Shown: positions 1 through 6,150, counted from the first letter of the stretch. The stretch is 9,005 nt of DNA from JBKGYG01 sp046546235 (GCA_046546235.1 JBKGYG010000064.1:1-9005), one strand, 5' to 3'. Notes: generated by a model from the sequence alone, not told the origin. Numbers and translations are program-made.

Positions 1-875
1 GACAATGCATTAAATATATTATGCATACCAGTTACTTTTAGATAAACTCTATCAATTTTATTACCTTTATAAATTAGGTCAAAGGAGCCATGTGCTAGTT
101 CATTAAATTCAATATGGTTAGCACTATAATCATGATTAGCAATGTCTGAGCCGAAAGTAATTATATTACAAGGAAGGTCATTAATTATTTGGTTAATATT
201 ATCAATATCACCATTTATAATAAGAGTACCATTTACTGGAATTTTTAAAGCAAACTTTTTAAATGAATCCATAATGTCATTTAGATCTTTAAAAAAATCT
301 AAGTGATCTTCCTCAATATTTAAAATAACGCCTATATAAGGGTTGAATTTTAAAAAGCTATTATAATACTCACAAGCTTCTGTAACAAAATAATTAGATT
401 TACCTACTCGAATATTACCATTAATAATATTTAATATTCCGCCGACTGTTATAGTAGGATCTTTTTTTGCTTTCAATAAAACATGTGAAACCATAGATGT
501 AGTTGTTGTTTTGCCATGAGTACCAGATATTGCAATGGGGTATTTATAGTTATTCATAATTTGACCGAGTAGTGTGGCTCTATCAATAACAACGAGATTA
601 TTTCTAAGTGCTTCTTGATATTCTGGATTATCAGTTTTAATAGCAGCTGTATGTATAATCAAATCCATATCTTGAGAAATATGAGAAGCATTATGTCCAA
701 TATGTACTTTTATTCCTAATTGTTTTAGCTTATCTGTGATATTTGATGATTTAATATCTGAGCCACTTACTTCAAAATTTTCTTTTTTTAATATTTCTGC
801 TAGTCCACTCATGCTTATTCCGCCAATACCGATAAAATGTACTTTTAGTGGTTTGTTAAATGGTATTTTATTCAT
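1..875 (-). CDS. murC: UDP-N-acetylmuramate--L-alanine ligase MurC (partial, C-terminus beyond window)
   Basis: Cytoplasmic ATP-dependent ligase that adds L-alanine to UDP-MurNAc, the first amino-acid step of peptidoglycan stem-peptide synthesis. Read on the minus strand from an ATG at 875-873, the frame is open to the left edge (291 complete codons of a protein normally about 450 to 460). Visible family marks: the N-terminal nucleotide-binding HFIGIGGISMSGLAE at about residues 13-27, the ATP loop SGTHGKTTTTSM at about 117-128, TEACEYYNSFL at about 165-175 and NIEEDHLDFF at about 186-195. The start is supported by AGGGAGTG (minus strand, 884-891) eight bases upstream. The first two thirds, the UDP-MurNAc domain and most of the ATPase domain, are intact with no frameshift; the ligand-binding C-terminal domain is outside the window. 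It is divergent from purR and must have its own promoter in the 876-1226 gap. Confidence 0.97.
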   Translation of the reverse strand, partial: MNKIPFNKPLKVHFIGIGGISMSGLAEILKKENFEVSGSDIKSSNITDKLKQLGIKVHIGHNASHISQDMDLIIHTAAIKTDNPEYQEALRNNLVVIDRATLLGQIMNNYKYPIAISGTHGKTTTTSMVSHVLLKAKKDPTITVGGILNIINGNIRVGKSNYFVTEACEYYNSFLKFNPYIGVILNIEEDHLDFFKDLNDIMDSFKKFALKIPVNGTLIINGDIDNINQIINDLPCNIITFGSDIANHDYSANHIEFNELAHGSFDLIYKGNKIDRVYLKVTGMHNIFNAL

Positions 876-988
876 TATAAAAACACTCCCTAAGTATATA
901 GAATTAGTAACAACAAAAGTTTATTGCAATTTACGATTTGGCATAAGGAATTCATTAAAAAGGCCAATATCTATTATTGCTTTAAAAC

Positions 989-1018
989 ATTTTAAGAAAA
1001 AATAATGAAAACTGTCGT
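989..1018 (-). promoter_or_regulatory. Candidate murC promoter
   Basis: On the minus strand ACGACA (1018-1013) and TAAAAT (994-989) are separated by 18 bases, four and five matches to the sigma-A consensus. It would give a leader of roughly 100 bases. In DNA this AT-rich such matches are common: a second TATAAT lies on the same strand at 1064-1059 with only a poor -35 (TTTAAT). The choice between them is a guess. Confidence 0.25.
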
Positions 1019-1095
1019 TAATTTAAGTATATGTTAAATTTAATAAATCTATATTGATATTATAACCATAGATTCAAAAAAATTAAAGGAAAATA

Positions 1096-1142
1096 AATAT
1101 CCGAATGTTTTTCGAAAAAAAGGCTTATAATATTCGTGTTGT
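1096..1142. promoter_or_regulatory. Probable PurR operator (two inverted PurBox-like sites)
   Basis: Two 14-base sites face each other: AATATCCGAATGTT at 1096-1109, and the complement of 1129-1142, ACAACACGAATATT. Both carry CGAA at the same internal position, and the two CGAA cores are 31 bases apart centre to centre. The Bacillus PurR operator is known as a pair of inverted PurBoxes (core CCGAAC) about three helical turns apart. Box 1 keeps CCGAA; box 2 has ACGAA. The second box covers or abuts both possible purR -10 sites, which fits autorepression. The match is by eye only. Confidence 0.5.
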
Positions 1143-1153
1143 TATTGTATAAT
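1125..1153 (+). promoter_or_regulatory. Candidate purR promoter
   Basis: A perfect TATAAT lies at 1148-1153, with a poor -35 (TTATAA, 1125-1130) 17 bases upstream. A second TATAAT at 1126-1131 lies inside the downstream PurBox but has no recognisable -35. Either would leave a leader of about 65 to 90 bases. The weak -35 and the overlap with the operator fit a repressed regulator gene. Confidence 0.45.
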
Positions 1154-1226
1154 AAAGTTAAATAAAAAGGTGTAAATAATAAATTACAACATAATTGAAT
1201 TATATAACATAAATCATGGTGAAAGG

Positions 1227-2051
1227 ATGAATTTAAGAGTGGGTAGAATAAGTAAAAACAAAAGAATAGGGGTAATTACAAAAATATTAGTAGAAAATCC
1301 AAATAAAATTTTTACATTAAATTATTTTACAGAGCAATTTAACTGTGCAAAATCTACACTTAGTGAGGATATAGATGTTATAGAAGAGTTGTTTAATGAA
1401 TATAACTTAGGAAAAATAAAATCGATAGCTGGGGCATCAGGCGGAATAATATATAAGCCAGTTGTTTCTAAAGAGCAGGTTAGTGAAATCACTGATGAGT
1501 TATGCGATAAATTAGATGATAAAACTAGGGTTATATCTGGAGGCTATCTTTATATGAATGATATTTTCTATGAACCTGAGATGGTTTTTAGGATAGGAAA
1601 AGCATTAGCTAATCCTTTTTATGATACAGAAGTTGATTATGTAGTTACTATTGAAACAAAAGGAATACCAGTGGCTTTAATGACAGCTAGAATACTTAAT
1701 AAGCCAATGGTTGTTGTGAGAAAATCATCAAAACTAACGGAAGGTACTACTATACAAATGAATTATATAACAGGGTCTTCAAAAACAATTAAAACTATGT
1801 CTTTGGCAAAGCGATCTATAGAGAAAGGTGCAAAAGTTTTATTTATTGATGATTTTATGAAAGCTGGAGGGACAGCTAAAGGAATTATGGATCTTATGAA
1901 TGAATTTGAAGCTAATCTTATTGGAGTAGGAGTAGTTATGGTTACAAAAACGCCACAACAAAAGTTAGTTGAAAATTTTTATAGTTTATTAGAATTAGAA
2001 GAAATTAATGAAGAAAACAATAAAATAAAGGTTGTGCCTTGTTTTAAATAG
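1227..2051 (+). CDS. purR: PRPP-responsive purine operon repressor PurR
   Basis: DNA-binding repressor of purine synthesis and related genes in low-GC Gram-positives; PRPP relieves its DNA binding. The 274 residues match the Bacillus PurR layout: an N-terminal winged helix-turn-helix (about 1-72, with CAKSTLSEDIDVIEELF as recognition region and a GASGGIIY wing) followed by a phosphoribosyltransferase-like domain. The PRPP loop VLFIDDFMKAGGTAKG is at about 204-219, and the family's ETKGIPVA and KLTEGTTIQMNYITGSS are present. The ATG at 1227 is chosen because MNLRVGR aligns with the family's N-terminus; GGTGA (1218-1222) is its likely ribosome binding site, since the AAAGG beside it abuts the ATG. 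A GTG at 1239 is a possible shorter start. It has its own promoter and probable autoregulatory operator upstream and is followed by 242 bases before spoVG. The Bacillus protein is slightly longer (about 285). Confidence 0.96.
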   Translation: MNLRVGRISKNKRIGVITKILVENPNKIFTLNYFTEQFNCAKSTLSEDIDVIEELFNEYNLGKIKSIAGASGGIIYKPVVSKEQVSEITDELCDKLDDKTRVISGGYLYMNDIFYEPEMVFRIGKALANPFYDTEVDYVVTIETKGIPVALMTARILNKPMVVVRKSSKLTEGTTIQMNYITGSSKTIKTMSLAKRSIEKGAKVLFIDDFMKAGGTAKGIMDLMNEFEANLIGVGVVMVTKTPQQKLVENFYSLLELEEINEENNKIKVVPCFK

Positions 2052-2052
2052 T

Positions 2053-2066
2053 ACTATTGCAATAGT
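2053..2066. repeat. Perfect 14-base palindrome after the purR stop codon
   Basis: ACTATTGCAATAGT is an uninterrupted dyad starting two bases after the purR stop. It has no loop and no following T-run, so it is not a standard intrinsic terminator. It could be a protein-binding dyad or chance. Confidence 0.35.
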
Positions 2067-2175
2067 GATTAATGGGAAAATGAGGCAAAGTGAACAATTA
2101 TAAATTTATTTTTTTGAAAAAGCTAAAAAAAATGCATAAACATTGCAATATATTAGGTTTTTATTATAAAAGCCA

Positions 2176-2204
2176 TTGAATTTTAGCAATAATTATACTA
2201 TAAT
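2176..2204 (+). promoter_or_regulatory. Sigma-A-type promoter for spoVG
   Basis: TTGAAT (2176-2181), a 17-base spacer and a perfect TATAAT (2199-2204) form the best-looking promoter in the window. It predicts a start near 2211 and a leader of about 83 bases. A second TATAAT at 2218-2223 lacks a good -35. In Bacillus spoVG is transcribed by sigma-H; I could not find a convincing sigma-H -35 (AGGA-type) at the right distance here. Confidence 0.6.
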
Positions 2205-2232
2205 TATTTTGTGAAATTATAATCTAATGAGG

Positions 2233-2247
2233 ATCTCCGGGGGAGAT
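2233..2247 (+). other. Short GC-rich hairpin in the spoVG leader
   Basis: ATCTCC (2233-2238) and GGAGAT (2242-2247) can pair around a three-base G loop. It lies about 20 bases into the predicted spoVG transcript and stands out against AT-rich surroundings. It may stabilise the 5' end of the mRNA or serve as a protein-binding stem; no T-run follows, so it is not a terminator. Confidence 0.4.
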
Positions 2248-2293
2248 TGTGTTACTTCTCAGGATTTCAACTAGTTACAGAAAGGGGTTAGTC

Positions 2294-2593
2294 ATGGAAA
2301 TAACAGATGTAAGAGTACGCAAGGTTAATAAGGAAGGTAAAATGAAAGCTGTTGTTTCAGTAACATTTGATAACGAATTTGTTGTACATGACATTAAGGT
2401 TATCGAGGGTGAGAAGGGATTATTTATTGCAATGCCAAGTCGAAAAGCTTTAGATGGTGAGTTTAGAGATATTGCACATCCTATAAATTCTGAAACAAGA
2501 GAAAAAATCCAAAAATGTGTATTAGAAAAATACGAAACTGTATTATTAACAGATGCTACTCAAGATGAAATAGCAGTGTCTGAAGAGGTTTAA
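2294..2593 (+). CDS. spoVG: Septation/regulatory protein SpoVG
   Basis: Small nucleic-acid-binding regulator, known in Bacillus for effects on sporulation septation and in other Firmicutes as a pleiotropic DNA/RNA-binding regulator. The 99 residues match SpoVG along its length: MEITDVRVRKV at the start, then FVVHDIKVIEGEKGLFIAMP in the middle and DGEFRDIAHPI at about 66-76. The start is set by this conserved N-terminus and by AAAGGGG (2281-2287) seven bases upstream. An in-frame GTG at 2249 would add 15 residues unlike any SpoVG and lacks a ribosome binding site. The gene has its own promoter and a strong terminator just after the stop, so it looks monocistronic. Confidence 0.97.
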   Translation: MEITDVRVRKVNKEGKMKAVVSVTFDNEFVVHDIKVIEGEKGLFIAMPSRKALDGEFRDIAHPINSETREKIQKCVLEKYETVLLTDATQDEIAVSEEV

Positions 2594-2601
2594 TATTTTG
2601 C

Positions 2602-2631
2602 AAGCACTTCTTTTTTTAAGGAGTGCTTTTT
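2602..2631 (+). terminator. Intrinsic terminator of spoVG
   Basis: An 11-pair stem, AAGCACTTCTT (2602-2612) with AAGGAGTGCTT (2618-2628, one G-T pair), closes a five-T loop and runs into TTTTT (2627-2631). It begins nine bases after the spoVG stop. Confidence 0.9.
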
Positions 2632-2754
2632 GTTGCTTGGTAGAAAAGAAAACTTACTTATAACTTTTTATGACTTTTTATTTTTTGTAGGAAAGGACAG
2701 TTTTTAAAATAATTAGTACTTTTAACATAAAAAGCGTAATAATAAAATGAGGTT

Positions 2755-2782
2755 TTGTTTTGATTGATTTCTTGCATATAAT
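2755..2782 (+). promoter_or_regulatory. Candidate promoter of the glmU-prs-pth operon
   Basis: A perfect TATAAT at 2777-2782 has TTGTTT (2755-2760) 16 bases upstream, predicting a start near 2789 and a leader of about 47 bases. It lies downstream of the spoVG terminator, so glmU needs a promoter here. An alternative is TTGCAT (2773-2778) with TAAAAT (2795-2800). The -10 lies in an 18-base sequence repeated exactly before mfd, and within a CTTGCAT/ATGCAAG inverted repeat (2771-2777 and 2805-2811). Confidence 0.5.
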
Positions 2783-2793
2783 AAGTATGTATT
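2776..2793 (+). repeat. 18-base exact repeat, copy 1 (glmU promoter)
   Basis: ATATAATAAGTATGTATT occurs here and again at 6325-6342 before mfd. In both copies it includes a TATAAT -10 hexamer and about 11 bases beyond it. The sequence outside the 18 bases differs. Confidence 0.7.
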
Positions 2794-2835
2794 GTAAAAT
2801 GTTAATGCAAGTTAAGAAAAGGGAAGGTGTTTTTT

Positions 2836-4203
2836 TTGAAAAATTTAAAAACAGTTATTCTTGCTGCAGGACAAGGAACAAGAATGAAATCAAAATTACC
2901 AAAAGTATTACATAAAATACTTGATAGATCTTTACTTGATTATGTTATTGATGCTGCTAAGGAAGTTGATTCGGATAAAATTTGTGTTGTGATAGGGCAC
3001 AAAAGTGAAGTTGTACGTAAGGAAATAAATAAATCTGTGGAATTTGTTTTGCAAGAAAAACAATTGGGGACAGGTCATGCAGTGATGCAAGCAAGAGATT
3101 TTATTGGAAAAGAAGGCGATGTTCTAATCCTTTTTGGAGACACTCCTCTAATTACTAAAACAACTCTAGAAGAATTAGTAAATCATCATCATCATAATAA
3201 TAACGATGTTACAGTATTATCTACAATAGTTGACAATCCTGAAGGATATGGTAGAATCATTAGGGATAATAAAAATGATTTTATAAAGAGTGTTGAACAC
3301 AAAGATGCCACAGAAGAAGAAAAACTAGTATGTGAAATTAATTCTGGTATGTACTTATATAATGCTAAAATACTATATGAAGCTTTATTAAACTTAACTA
3401 ATAATAATGCACAAGGGGAATACTATTTGCCTGATACACTTAAATATATATTAGATAAAGGGCATAAAGTTGATGCGATGATTACAAAACAAAGTTTAGA
3501 TATATTAGGTGTTAACTCAAGAGTGCAATTAATTCAAGCTCAAAAGATTATTCAAGATAGAATTAATGAATATTGGATGAATGAGGGAGTAACTTTTGTT
3601 GATCCTAAACAAGCGTATATTGGTAAAGATGTGATAATTGAAAAAGATGTAATTATTTATCCTAATACTTTTATTGAAGGTAATTCCTATATTGGAGAAG
3701 ATAGTGAGATAGGTATAAACACAAAAATTATTGATTCTAAAATAGGAGTTTCTACAAAAATTGAACAGTCTGTAGTAATTGAGAGTGAAATTGGTAATAA
3801 TTCAGAGATAGGACCATTTGCATATATTAGACCGCAATCAAAGATAGGAAATAGTGTTAAAATAGGAGATTTTGTTGAAGTAAAAAAATCAACAATTGGA
3901 GATGGCACAAAGGCTTCTCATTTAACGTATATTGGAGATGCAGTTGTTGGAGAGAATGTTAATTTTGGTTGTGGTACAGTTATAGTGAATTATGATGGAA
4001 AAGAAAAACATCAGACAAAAATAGAAGATAATGTTTTTATTGGCTGTAATACTAACTTAATATCACCTGTAACAATAGGAGAAAATGCTTATACAGCAGC
4101 AGGGTCTACAATAAATAAAGATGTACCTCCTAATAGTTTAGGAATATCAAGAAGTAGACAAGAAAACAAAGAAAACTGGGTTAAAAGAAAGAGAAATAAT
4201 TAG
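2836..4203 (+). CDS. glmU: Bifunctional N-acetylglucosamine-1-phosphate uridyltransferase / glucosamine-1-phosphate acetyltransferase GlmU
   Basis: Cytoplasmic enzyme that acetylates glucosamine-1-phosphate and then uridylylates it to UDP-GlcNAc, precursor of peptidoglycan. The 455 residues equal the family length. The N-terminal pyrophosphorylase domain (about 1-228) shows LAAGQGTRMKSKLPKVLH at 9-26, FGDTPL with metal-binding Asp102, and EINSGMY around Asn169. The C-terminal left-handed beta-helix acetyltransferase domain (about 250 on) has many IG-x-x hexapeptide repeats, YIRPQSKIG with Arg332 and NFGCGTVIVNYDGKEKHQT. The start is taken as TTG at 2836: MKNLKTVILAAG fits the family and GGGAAGG (2821-2827) is eight bases upstream. 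An in-frame GTG at 2827 sits inside that ribosome binding site and adds only three residues. Residues 117-120 are four His codons (CAT four times) followed by Asn codons, a small low-complexity run. First gene of a probable operon with prs, 36 bases downstream. Confidence 0.97.
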   Translation: MKNLKTVILAAGQGTRMKSKLPKVLHKILDRSLLDYVIDAAKEVDSDKICVVIGHKSEVVRKEINKSVEFVLQEKQLGTGHAVMQARDFIGKEGDVLILFGDTPLITKTTLEELVNHHHHNNNDVTVLSTIVDNPEGYGRIIRDNKNDFIKSVEHKDATEEEKLVCEINSGMYLYNAKILYEALLNLTNNNAQGEYYLPDTLKYILDKGHKVDAMITKQSLDILGVNSRVQLIQAQKIIQDRINEYWMNEGVTFVDPKQAYIGKDVIIEKDVIIYPNTFIEGNSYIGEDSEIGINTKIIDSKIGVSTKIEQSVVIESEIGNNSEIGPFAYIRPQSKIGNSVKIGDFVEVKKSTIGDGTKASHLTYIGDAVVGENVNFGCGTVIVNYDGKEKHQTKIEDNVFIGCNTNLISPVTIGENAYTAAGSTINKDVPPNSLGISRSRQENKENWVKRKRNN

Positions 4204-4239
4204 TTTAGACAAAATTTAAATATATAGGAGGATTCTTTA

Positions 4240-5205
4240 ATGACAAATGCTTCCATGATTAACCAAAACATTAAGGTATTTGCTGGTAATGCGAATCGTG
4301 ATTTAGCTAAAGCTATATCAAAAGAGTTAGGGTTTTCTTTAGGTGCCTCAGAGTCAGGTGAATTTGAAGATGGAGAATCATATGTAAAAATTCAGGAAAT
4401 TGTACGTGGAGTAGACGTATACATTGTCCAGTCAACTAGTACTCCAGTGAATGATCATTTGATGGAATTGCTTATTATGATTGATGCACTTAGAAGAGCA
4501 TCAGCTGGAAGAATAACAGCAGTTATACCATATTATGGTTATGCAAGACAGGATAGGAAAGCTAGGGCTAGGGACCCTATTAGTGCAAGACTTGTAGCTG
4601 ACTTGTTACAAACAGCAGGTGCAGACCGAGTTGTGACTATGGATTTGCATTGTGCTCAAATACAAGGCTTTTTTACTATTCCTGTTGATCACATGCTTGG
4701 GAATCCACTTCTAGTACGTTATTATGGAGAAAAATTTTCTGGGAATTTAGATGATGTAACCGTAGTTTCTCCTGATGTTGGTAGTGTAAAAAGAACAAGA
4801 TCATTTGCAGAAAAGCTTGAAATACCTATTGCTATAATAGATAAGAGAAGACCAAAAGCAAATGTCTCAGAGGTAATGAATATAATTGGTAATATTGAAG
4901 GACAAAGAGTTATTTTAGTTGACGATATGATAGATACTGCAGGCACAATATGTAATGCTGCTAATGCTTTAAAAGAAAAAGGAGCAAAAGAAGTATATGC
5001 TTGTTGTACGCATCCAGTATTATCTGGTCCTGCTATTGAGAGAATTGAAAATTCTGCAATAGAAGAATTGGTTGTGCTTAATACTTTACCTCTTCCAAAA
5101 GAAAAACAAATAGATAAAATTAAAGTATTATCTGTTGCACCAATTTTAGCTGATGCTATACATAGAATTCACTATAATCAATCAGTATCAGAATTATTTG
5201 TGTAA
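4240..5205 (+). CDS. prs: Ribose-phosphate pyrophosphokinase (PRPP synthetase)
   Basis: Makes 5-phosphoribosyl 1-pyrophosphate from ribose-5-phosphate and ATP, feeding purine, pyrimidine, histidine, tryptophan and NAD synthesis. The 321 residues match class I bacterial Prs (about 315-320): FAGNANRDLAKAI near the start, the flexible loop YYGYARQDRKARARDPI at about 98-114, catalytic-region MDLHCAQIQGFF with His137, SPDVGSVKRTR at about 177-187, and the PRPP loop VDDMIDTAGT at 227-236. The ATG at 4240 has AGGAGG (4226-4231) eight bases upstream. It follows glmU by 36 bases and precedes pth by 51 with no terminator, so co-transcription is likely. Its product is the effector that relieves PurR repression, and purR lies upstream in the same block. 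An ATG at 4255 is less well placed. Confidence 0.98.
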   Translation: MTNASMINQNIKVFAGNANRDLAKAISKELGFSLGASESGEFEDGESYVKIQEIVRGVDVYIVQSTSTPVNDHLMELLIMIDALRRASAGRITAVIPYYGYARQDRKARARDPISARLVADLLQTAGADRVVTMDLHCAQIQGFFTIPVDHMLGNPLLVRYYGEKFSGNLDDVTVVSPDVGSVKRTRSFAEKLEIPIAIIDKRRPKANVSEVMNIIGNIEGQRVILVDDMIDTAGTICNAANALKEKGAKEVYACCTHPVLSGPAIERIENSAIEELVVLNTLPLPKEKQIDKIKVLSVAPILADAIHRIHYNQSVSELFV

Positions 5206-5256
5206 TTTATTAAGCTATTGTATTCAGTTTATATAAAAAATATTGAGGTGAATTCA

Positions 5257-5817
5257 TTGTTTTTAATAATTGGGTTAGGTAATCCAGGCTTAAAATACTG
5301 TGCCACTAGGCATAATATTGGGTTTGAAGTTATTGAGCGTCTTTCATTTGATTATAATATTAAAATAAATCAAAAGAAACATAAGGCACATTATGGTATT
5401 GGTAATATAAATAATGAAAAGGTAATTTTGGTTAAGCCACAAACTTATATGAATAGAAGTGGAGAAAGTATAAGAAGTATTATGGATTTTTATCAGATTG
5501 ATCCTAGCAATATTATTATAATATATGATGATGTTAGTTTAGAAATAGGCAAATTAAGGTTCAGAAAAAAAGGTAGTGCAGGCGGTCATAACGGTATTAA
5601 GAATATCATACAACATCTAAATACGGAAGAATTTCCTAGATTAAAAATAGGAGTTGGAGAAAAACCACCTAGTTGGGATTTAGCTGATTATGTTCTAAGT
5701 CGATTTAGTAAAGAAGAGATAAAAGAAGTTACATCAGTAGTAAAAAGAGCAAGTGAAGCAATAGCATTTTTTATGAGAAATAAAATTACAGCAGCTATGA
5801 ATAAATATAATGGATAG
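5257..5817 (+). CDS. pth: Peptidyl-tRNA hydrolase Pth
   Basis: Cytoplasmic esterase that cleaves peptidyl-tRNA released from stalled ribosomes and recycles tRNA; the Bacillus orthologue is SpoVC. The 186 residues fit the family (about 185-195). Conserved elements: IGLGNPG at 5-11 with Asn9, TRHNIGF with catalytic His19, KPQTYMNRSG at 60-69, YDDVSLEIGKLR with the conserved Asp91, and GSAGGHNGIKNI with Asn112. The start is placed at TTG 5257 because MFLIIGLGNPG is the usual N-terminus and GAGGTG (5245-5250) lies six bases upstream; the open frame extends upstream to a TTG at 5218, but those 13 residues match nothing in the family and have no ribosome binding site. Third gene of the probable glmU-prs-pth operon. 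Confidence 0.96.
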   Translation: MFLIIGLGNPGLKYCATRHNIGFEVIERLSFDYNIKINQKKHKAHYGIGNINNEKVILVKPQTYMNRSGESIRSIMDFYQIDPSNIIIIYDDVSLEIGKLRFRKKGSAGGHNGIKNIIQHLNTEEFPRLKIGVGEKPPSWDLADYVLSRFSKEEIKEVTSVVKRASEAIAFFMRNKITAAMNKYNG

Positions 5818-5842
5818 CGATTTAATCAAATGAATTTTTTGT

Positions 5843-5878
5843 AAAGAACATACTAAATTACTTTTTATGTTTTTTTTT
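5843..5878 (+). terminator. Weak AT-rich terminator candidate after pth
   Basis: AAAGAACATA (5843-5852) can pair with TATGTTTTTT (5866-5875) around a 13-base loop, and nine consecutive T follow the G at 5869. The stem has a single G-C pair, so it would be weak. It is the only candidate before the next promoter. Confidence 0.4.
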
Positions 5879-5922
5879 GATAAATTAGTACAAATTACCT
5901 AAACAAACTATTGAGAAGAGTG

Positions 5923-5951
5923 TTGATTTTATATTAATGTCATGATAGAAT
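5923..5951 (+). promoter_or_regulatory. Promoter of the riboswitch transcript
   Basis: TTGATT (5923-5928), a 17-base spacer and TAGAAT (5946-5951) fit sigma-A consensus at four and five of six positions. The predicted start near 5958 is about 28 bases before the aptamer, a normal leader geometry. Confidence 0.6.
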
Positions 5952-5960
5952 TAAATCATA

Positions 5961-5984
5961 AAATAATTAAATAATTAAATAATT
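5961..5984. repeat. Three tandem copies of AAATAATT
   Basis: The 8-base unit AAATAATT is repeated three times without a mismatch between the promoter and the aptamer. It would give an unstructured 5' tail to the riboswitch RNA. Copy number could vary by slippage. Confidence 0.7.
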
Positions 5985-5985
5985 A

Positions 5986-6074
5986 CTGATTATTCGAAAT
6001 GGCAAACCTATCGAAAGGTAGGGACGCAAAGCTATAGGGCCTCTTTAAAGTGGTAGCCTAGCCGCCGAAATTAG
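5986..6074 (+). promoter_or_regulatory. Cyclic-di-GMP-I riboswitch aptamer (GEMM-I)
   Basis: The RNA shows the GEMM-I hallmarks in order: GGCAAACC (6001-6008), a hairpin CCTATC/GGTAGG (6007-6012 with 6017-6022) capped by a GAAA tetraloop, the invariant GGGACGCAAAGC (6021-6032), a second stem (GCTA 6031-6034 with TAGC 6059-6062; CC 6040-6041 with GG 6052-6053) containing GGTAGCC, and CCGCCGAA at the 3' side. A basal stem can form from CTGAT and TTCG (5986-5990, 5993-5996) with CGAAATTAG (6066-6074, one G-T pair). This aptamer class binds the second messenger cyclic di-GMP, with the GAAA loop docking on the neighbouring stem. It sits on its own promoter and directly precedes a terminator. The nearest downstream gene on the same strand is mfd, 338 bases away. 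Class identity is by recognition of the consensus, not a covariance search. Confidence 0.93.
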
Positions 6075-6084
6075 GTTAAGAACA

Positions 6085-6121
6085 GGCTAGGATGAATCGG
6101 AAGATTTTCTCTAGTCTTTTT
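6085..6121 (+). terminator. Terminator of the riboswitch expression platform
   Basis: GGCTAGGATGAATC (6085-6098) pairs with GATTTTCTCTAGTC (6103-6116) around a GGAA loop, with two internal mismatches and three G-T pairs, and TTTTT (6117-6121) follows. It begins ten bases after the aptamer. Its first seven bases, GGCTAGG, are exactly complementary to CCTAGCC at 6057-6063 in the aptamer, so the two structures exclude each other. Confidence 0.75.
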
Positions 6122-6150
6122 ATTTAATTATTTTTGAAAATCGGCCCCGT

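Larger units (their letters stand above)
876..1226. other. Divergent intergenic region murC/purR
   Basis: These 351 bases separate two divergent genes. I see no coding frame with a ribosome binding site on either strand. The right half holds the probable PurR operator and purR promoter (1096-1153). The left half must hold the murC promoter and leader, for which only weak candidates are visible. The open frame that crosses 736-1005 on the plus strand is the complement of murC and is not a gene. Confidence 0.8.

Noticed and set aside
736..1005. Plus-strand open frame of 89 codons
   Set aside because: It runs antisense through the 5' end of murC, whose motifs are unmistakable on the minus strand, and it has no ribosome binding site or family likeness.
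2160..2230. Sigma-H promoter for spoVG as in Bacillus
   Set aside because: A GAAAT-like -10 exists near 2213 but no AGGA-type -35 is found 12-14 bases upstream; the sigma-A-like pair at 2176-2204 explains the gene better.
2249..2293. Upstream GTG start for SpoVG adding 15 residues
   Set aside because: The extension resembles no SpoVG N-terminus and has no ribosome binding site; the ATG at 2294 has AAAGGGG and the conserved MEITDVR start.
2594..2835. Riboswitch or ribozyme (glmS-like) upstream of glmU
   Set aside because: The gap contains a spoVG terminator and AT-rich promoter sequence only; no glmS ribozyme core or other known leader motif is recognisable.
3687..3908. Minus-strand open frame of 73 codons inside glmU
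   Set aside because: It is the complement of the repetitive beta-helix repeats of GlmU; the periodic protein keeps the opposite frame open.
4722..4946. Minus-strand open frame of 74 codons inside prs
   Set aside because: It is antisense to the conserved SPDVGSVKRTR and PRPP-loop region of Prs, with no start signals.
6092..6127. Possible 11-codon leader peptide starting at ATG 6092 within the riboswitch platform
   Set aside because: No properly spaced ribosome binding site, and the bases are accounted for by the terminator hairpin and its antiterminator.
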